A stretch of DNA of 8,782 nt, taken from the NCBI GenBank assembly GCA_031290075.1, contig JAITOG010000070.1:1-8782 (forward strand), given 5' to 3'. A program made the translations under genes and the position numbers. The notes beneath the pieces were generated by a model, which searched no databases, was not told the origin of the DNA, and was given only the letters and a program-made list of their open reading frames with translations. Origin of the DNA: Holosporales bacterium. GTDB lineage: Bacteria > Pseudomonadota > Alphaproteobacteria > BNTO01. This document shows, piece by piece, positions 5,365-8,782 of this stretch (position 1 is its first letter; the number at the start of each line of letters is the position of its first letter).

Positions 5365-8009
5365 TAATTAAATTTCATTCCATAACCAAATAAAAATTTC
5401 TGAGTTACATCGTGTTCAGATTTTTTCAAAGGCCAAGCGTATCCAAAGCTCAGCAATCCAAAAGGAGAATGCCAAGCAATACTAAATCCTGCGGCAACTC
5501 GTACTTCATGTTTATCGTGTAAAATTTCTGAATCATTTTCATTTCCTGTTGTATTCTTTAATGATCTCCAAGCAGATCCTGCATCTGTGAAAATTGTTCC
5601 AAAAATTTCAGCATCTCTTGGGAAAATAGGCATTGGGAAAGATAATTCAGCAGAAGCCGACCAAGATAATGTTGCTCCAACTTTTCTTCCTTTAACTTTT
5701 TGCAGATTAAACATAGTTAATGCATCTTTTTGATTTTCTTGATTAATAGACTTTCTAAAAATTTTTTCCCATTTAGATAATTTTGAATAATCTTTAATCA
5801 AATTTTTGTTTCCTTCAGTATAGAAAGCTCGAATAACATCTTTTTCGTCTTCAAGAAATCTCTTTTGTTCATCGTCTAAATAAGGCTTATCTACTGCTAA
5901 GAAATTATCAAAAGCTTTATTAAATTTTGTTTTAGGAAGACCACGTACAGGAGAAATTCCATAAAAATCAAAACCACGTAGTGACTCTCCACCTAGGAAA
6001 AGAGCATCCGTAGTACGTAATTTATGATCTCCAAGTCCCATTGCGTGGGAAAATGCCCCTCGTAAATTGAAAATAAGTTCTTTGTGTATTTTATGGTGCC
6101 AGCTTGCAGACCAAGTGTTTATCAAATGATAAATATTTCCACCTACTCCTGAGCATTTTGTGCTCCATGAAATTTTAAATCCTTTCGATGGTAAAACTCT
6201 TCTATTTCTACCGTCATAAGCAATTGTGTGAATAACAGCAGATCCCCAATATACTCCTTCATCATCTTCTGAACTTAGAAATTTTCTAAATTCTTTTCCA
6301 TCTTTCGTTTTAAGCCAATCTTCATATTCCTTTTTATCTTTAAGCAAAATATTTGATCTTCTAGCTTTTTCGGAAATATCTTTTTCTTTTTTAGAGTCTA
6401 TGGAAAGTTCTTCTCTGTGTAATTTATAATCCCAGTTTTGATACCAACGAGGCCTGATTTGGTATCCTGTTCCGATTACACCTCCGGTTTGTGTTCGGAA
6501 TAAACCTGTAAGTCTTTTCGAAAAGTTATGAAATAAGGATACTGTTCCTAACAATTTTCGCCCAAATAATCTAGGCTCAGCAAAATCAATAGAAAAATCC
6601 CTTTCTTTCTGAGCAACAACAAAATCAAATCCAAAAGATTGTCCCTTACCTATGAAATTTGGATTATAAAGGTGAACTCCGATGGAAGCCTTTTCCAAAG
6701 TAGAATACCCAGCTTTAGCAAATATTTCCCCTGTACTTTGTTCTTCAACATCAACAGTTACAATGGCAGTGTCCTGGCGTTCTCCCTCGCTTGGTTCAAC
6801 TTTAACAGTTTTGAAAAACCCTAAAGATTTTATTCTTTCTTCAGTACTTTTAAGCTTTTTTTGATCGAATGGATCCCCTTCATCAAAGCCAATATCCCGC
6901 CTAATAACAAAATCCCGGGTATGTGTATTCCCTTTTATATTTATTTTTTCAACAAAAATTTTAGGACCATCTTTTACTATAAACTTAACATCTACAACCT
7001 TTTTCTTACTATTTTTGATAAAAACTGGCTCGACCATTGCAAAATTATATCCAAATGAACTAGCTATAGATTTTATAATATCAGAACAAACTTCAATCAT
7101 TTGATTATTAAAGATAGCTCCTTTTTTAGCCATTATTCCCGCTTCTAAGATTTTCTTATCAATTTTAGCAATTTGAGATTCAGCGGAAATATCGCCAAAT
7201 TTATAAATTTCTCCTTCTCTTATGTGGTAAGTCACATAAAAATTCTTTTTATCCAAACTAAGTTCAGCTAAAGCGGATACTATTTCAAAGTCAGCATATC
7301 CTCTATTAATGTAAAATCTTATAATTTCTTTCTGATCCTCTATAAATTTTTCCGGGTCATACACCTTATTCGCTGTTCCTCCTAAAACTTTTAGATTAAA
7401 CCAACGCTTTTCCTGTATGTTTAATATTTCTTTTAATTCTTCCGATTCAAAGGAATCATTCCCTATAAACGTAATTTTTCTAACATAAGCACTTGAACCT
7501 TCATTAATTTCAAAAACTAAATCAACCCTATTGTTAGGTAATTTAACAATTTTTGGAGTAACCTGAGTGCTAAGGCATCCTTGGCTTCTATATATGTCTA
7601 AAATTATTTGCTGTGTCTCTTGAACAGCAGCTTCTGAGAAAACCTGCCGTGGCTTTAATTTTATAATATCCTTGATAGCATCACGCGTTGAATGGCTCAT
7701 ACCTTCATAAGCGATTTTATTTATAACCGGATTTTCTTGAACGACAATAGTCAAAACGCCATTGTTTATATTTACTGTAATATTTTTAAAGTATCCAGTT
7801 TTATTAAGGGCTTTTAAAACTTCATCTGTAATATTATCATCGTAATCAATCCCTTTTTTGCATGGGATTTCAAATAAAATTGTTTCTTTTTCGATTCTAA
7901 CGTTTCCCGTAATTTGAATATCTTTAATGACTGCTGAATTAGTAATTTCTATTGGAGAAAATATTGCAAAAAAAAAGAAAATTTTTAAAGTTTTTACTAC
8001 CGTTTTCAT
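5364..8009 (-). CDS. bamA: BamA (Omp85), outer-membrane protein assembly factor
   Basis: This is the central beta-barrel insertase of the BAM complex. From the start at 8009 it is 881 residues: signal peptide (1-26, ending TNSA), five POTRA domains (about 27-95, 96-171, 175-267, 268-349, 350-424), then a 16-strand barrel starting near STGEIF (425-430). The loop-6 motif is LRGF (677-680), where VRGF is typical, followed by a charged insertion of about 85 residues (690-775). Another charged insertion lies at about 526-585. These explain a length above the usual 760-810. The barrel ends FLFGYGMKFN, with Asn after the expected terminal Phe. The frame stays open up to an ATG at 8162, but those 51 residues read through the IS end and precede the signal peptide, so I reject them. 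Met at 8039 is an alternative start. No clear ribosome binding site is visible at any of the three. It is coupled to skp downstream. Confidence 0.92.
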   Translation of the reverse strand: MKTVVKTLKIFFFFAIFSPIEITNSAVIKDIQITGNVRIEKETILFEIPCKKGIDYDDNITDEVLKALNKTGYFKNITVNINNGVLTIVVQENPVINKIAYEGMSHSTRDAIKDIIKLKPRQVFSEAAVQETQQIILDIYRSQGCLSTQVTPKIVKLPNNRVDLVFEINEGSSAYVRKITFIGNDSFESEELKEILNIQEKRWFNLKVLGGTANKVYDPEKFIEDQKEIIRFYINRGYADFEIVSALAELSLDKKNFYVTYHIREGEIYKFGDISAESQIAKIDKKILEAGIMAKKGAIFNNQMIEVCSDIIKSIASSFGYNFAMVEPVFIKNSKKKVVDVKFIVKDGPKIFVEKINIKGNTHTRDFVIRRDIGFDEGDPFDQKKLKSTEERIKSLGFFKTVKVEPSEGERQDTAIVTVDVEEQSTGEIFAKAGYSTLEKASIGVHLYNPNFIGKGQSFGFDFVVAQKERDFSIDFAEPRLFGRKLLGTVSLFHNFSKRLTGLFRTQTGGVIGTGYQIRPRWYQNWDYKLHREELSIDSKKEKDISEKARRSNILLKDKKEYEDWLKTKDGKEFRKFLSSEDDEGVYWGSAVIHTIAYDGRNRRVLPSKGFKISWSTKCSGVGGNIYHLINTWSASWHHKIHKELIFNLRGAFSHAMGLGDHKLRTTDALFLGGESLRGFDFYGISPVRGLPKTKFNKAFDNFLAVDKPYLDDEQKRFLEDEKDVIRAFYTEGNKNLIKDYSKLSKWEKIFRKSINQENQKDALTMFNLQKVKGRKVGATLSWSASAELSFPMPIFPRDAEIFGTIFTDAGSAWRSLKNTTGNENDSEILHDKHEVRVAAGFSIAWHSPFGLLSFGYAWPLKKSEHDVTQKFLFGYGMKFN

Positions 8010-8067
8010 TAAAATAAGCCACAAAACAGTCAATATCATATTTGTACAAATATCATCAATAATCGGA

Positions 8068-8096
8068 ATTTTCAATGATTTTTGTGCATATGTCAA
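8068..8096 (-). promoter_or_regulatory. Candidate bamA promoter with -35 supplied by the IS end
   Basis: On the minus strand the outermost bases of the IS end read TTGACA (8096-8091), a perfect -35. After 17 nt comes GAAAAT (8073-8068), a 4-of-6 match to the -10. An overlapping alternative uses TTGAAA (8075-8070), 17 nt, then TATTTG (8052-8047). Either would drive bamA-skp-MFS. Outward-facing -35 boxes at IS21-family ends are established; their use here is inference. Confidence 0.45.
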
Positions 8097-8137
8097 TGCA
8101 ATTTGATAATGTCCTCTGTGCAATTTAGAAATATTCC
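8091..8137 (-). mobile_element. Decayed insertion-sequence end (IS21-like), facing left
   Basis: On the plus strand TGTCA (8091-8095) is followed by two related units, ATGCAATTTGATAATGTCC (8096-8114) and GTGCAATTTAGAAATATTCC (8118-8137). On the minus strand this matches 309-354 unit for unit, with several substitutions, and similarity trails on through TCCGTTTTGC (to about 8145). The body would lie to the right, but no transposase is recognisable there. It is more degraded than the left copy. It underlies the apparent N-terminal extension of bamA. Confidence 0.6.
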
Positions 8138-8406
8138 GTTTTGCCCCACTCAAAAAATCCATAATTCATCTGTGATAATTTTGAGGGCATTTCTTTTAAA
8201 AAAAGTATATTTAAAGCTGATATTTTGAAAATAGGAATTGAAACATTAATATCAACATCCCATTTAAAAACCTCTTTGAATAGCTTCACTATAGCATTCT
8301 GCTTTCTTCGGTTTTTCTTAGAGAATCTAATTAAATCAGAATTACACCATAAAACATTAGTTAGCTTAATACCATTCGCAGTAGAATCCTCGGACTCATT
8401 TGCCTT
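8125..8406 (-). other. Unrecognised 93-codon open frame without a start, possible gene remnant
   Basis: The minus strand is open from just after a TAG at 8409-8407 to a TAA at 8127-8125, which lies inside the IS end. There is no early ATG; the first Met is 24 codons before the stop, though GTG codons exist. The predicted peptide is lysine-rich and includes SKKNRRKQNAIVKLFKEVFK. It matches no family I recognise, including IS21 IstA or IstB. It may be the truncated 3' end of a gene or of the lost IS body, or a chance opening. A 62-codon plus-strand frame overlaps it and looks no more convincing. Confidence 0.25.
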
Positions 8407-8432
8407 CTAATCCAGCAAAATCACGAGGATTC
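8384..8432 (-). repeat. 9-bp inverted repeat after the second ankyrin gene
   Basis: GAATCCTCG (8384-8392) and CGAGGATTC (8424-8432) are perfect inverted repeats around a 31-nt loop, beginning 12 nt past the stop of the right-hand ankyrin gene. No U-tract follows on the minus strand. The sequence TAGAATCCTC here (8382-8391) also occurs at 1601-1610, downstream of the other ankyrin gene, hinting at a shared 3'-flank repeat. Confidence 0.45.
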
Positions 8433-8444
8433 AGTTACGTTTCA

Positions 8445-8782
8445 TTACCAATTTGGAGCTCGTGCTGCTTTAAGTAAAGCAATAACATTTGCAGCGCCTA
8501 TTTCTTCAGCTAAATCTAATGGCGTTTTTCTATCACCATTCTCACTAGATATTGCCGTTGATCTATCTTCTACAGCATAAGGTCTTAGTAATTCCTCAAC
8601 AACATTATCACGCCCACATTGAGCAGCTATATGAAGTGGGGTATTTCCAGCGTTATCTTGAGTCTCTATATCTGCTGCAGGTCTACCTGCATCAGTTCTG
8701 AGTAATTCTCTAACAAGCTCAACACGTCCATACATAGCAGCCAAATGAAGTGGGGTAAGTCCATGTCCATCTTGAGCCTCTA
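8445..8782 (-). CDS. Ankyrin-repeat protein, C-terminal part (gene continues past window end)
   Basis: The frame is open to the window edge, and only the last 111 residues are visible. They hold two ankyrin repeats and a degenerate third: GLTPLHLAAMYGRVELVRELL, then NTPLHIAAQCGRDNVVEELL, then KTPLDLAEEIGAANVIALL, ending KAARAPNW. Insertions follow the first repeat (RTDAGRPAADIETQ) and the second (about 15 residues, rich in Ser, Glu and Asp). An in-frame TTG at 8744 lies inside the first repeat and is not a credible start, because the TPLH motif of that repeat lies upstream of it. The VRELLRTDAGRPAA stretch is nearly identical in DNA to the plus-strand ankyrin gene. It is a likely host-interaction protein; localisation is unknown without the N-terminus. 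Confidence 0.85.
   Translation of the reverse strand, partial: EAQDGHGLTPLHLAAMYGRVELVRELLRTDAGRPAADIETQDNAGNTPLHIAAQCGRDNVVEELLRPYAVEDRSTAISSENGDRKTPLDLAEEIGAANVIALLKAARAPNW
8673..8716 (-). repeat. 44-bp segment shared with the first ankyrin gene
   Basis: This is the inverted partner of 994-1037, with 42 of 44 bases identical and encoding VRELLRTDAGRPAA. It sits at the same structural position: second helix of an ankyrin repeat plus the following insertion. Confidence 0.85.

Noticed and set aside
6639..7058. Three plus-strand frames of 60-65 codons
   Set aside because: They are antisense to the BamA POTRA region, and none has domain features.
8010..8162. ATG at 8162 as the bamA start, giving a 932-residue protein
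   Set aside because: The extra 51 residues are translated from IS-end repeats, precede a complete signal peptide, and have no ribosome binding site.
8225..8410. 61-codon plus-strand frame between the IS end and the second ankyrin gene
   Set aside because: No ribosome binding site or recognisable family; it overlaps an equally open minus-strand frame and the 3' inverted repeat.
1..8782. tRNA or rRNA genes
   Set aside because: No cloverleaf arms or conserved rRNA sequence were seen in the intergenic stretches by eye.

Overview
The window is strongly AT-rich DNA that looks like a host-dependent bacterium, most likely an alphaproteobacterial endosymbiont or parasite of the Rickettsiales/Holosporales type. 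Three things point there. It has a Tlc/NTT-type ATP:ADP antiporter, the hallmark of energy parasitism in Rickettsiales, Chlamydiae and some amoeba or protist symbionts. It has two ankyrin-repeat genes of the type used toward eukaryotic hosts. It has a diderm envelope pair, bamA-skp, whose BamA carries the STGE sequence at the POTRA5/barrel junction that I associate with alphaproteobacteria. The taxonomic placement is inference; there is no rRNA gene in the window.

Layout. Positions 1-449 hold no gene. They contain a minus-strand terminator-like hairpin, a palindromic repeat copy (121-264), a decayed insertion-sequence end (309-354), and a promoter overlapping an (ATT)9 microsatellite. A plus-strand ankyrin gene with an exported or membrane-anchored N-terminus follows (450-1439). 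Positions 1440-1880 are non-coding and packed with inverted repeats, including a 252-bp unit bounded by perfect 19-bp inverted ends and a second copy of the palindromic repeat. The ankyrin gene is therefore bracketed by the same repeat in direct orientation. From 1881 to 8009 all genes are on the minus strand. Read in their own direction they are bamA, skp (TAATG overlap), an MFS permease (55 bp later), then tlc, which has a promoter of its own (TTGACA-17-TAAGAT). Positions 8010-8444 hold a second decayed IS end facing the opposite way and an unrecognised open frame. The window ends inside a second, minus-strand ankyrin gene (8445 to beyond 8782).

How it fits together. BamA and Skp insert and chaperone outer-membrane proteins. 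Tlc and the MFS permease are inner-membrane importers suited to feeding on host cytosol. The ankyrin proteins are candidate host-interacting factors. The usual alphaproteobacterial order rseP-bamA-skp-lpxD-fabZ-lpxA is broken on both sides of bamA-skp: an IS remnant lies upstream and a transporter downstream. The bamA reading frame can be extended upstream only through the IS remnant, so the real start is probably at 8009. The IS end itself supplies a consensus -35 box (TTGACA) facing bamA.

The most interesting signals are in the non-coding and repeat structure. These are the two IS ends facing outward toward adjacent genes, the MITE-like palindromic element around an ankyrin cassette, the microsatellite in the ankyrin promoter, and a 44-bp near-identical segment shared in inverted orientation by the two ankyrin genes.
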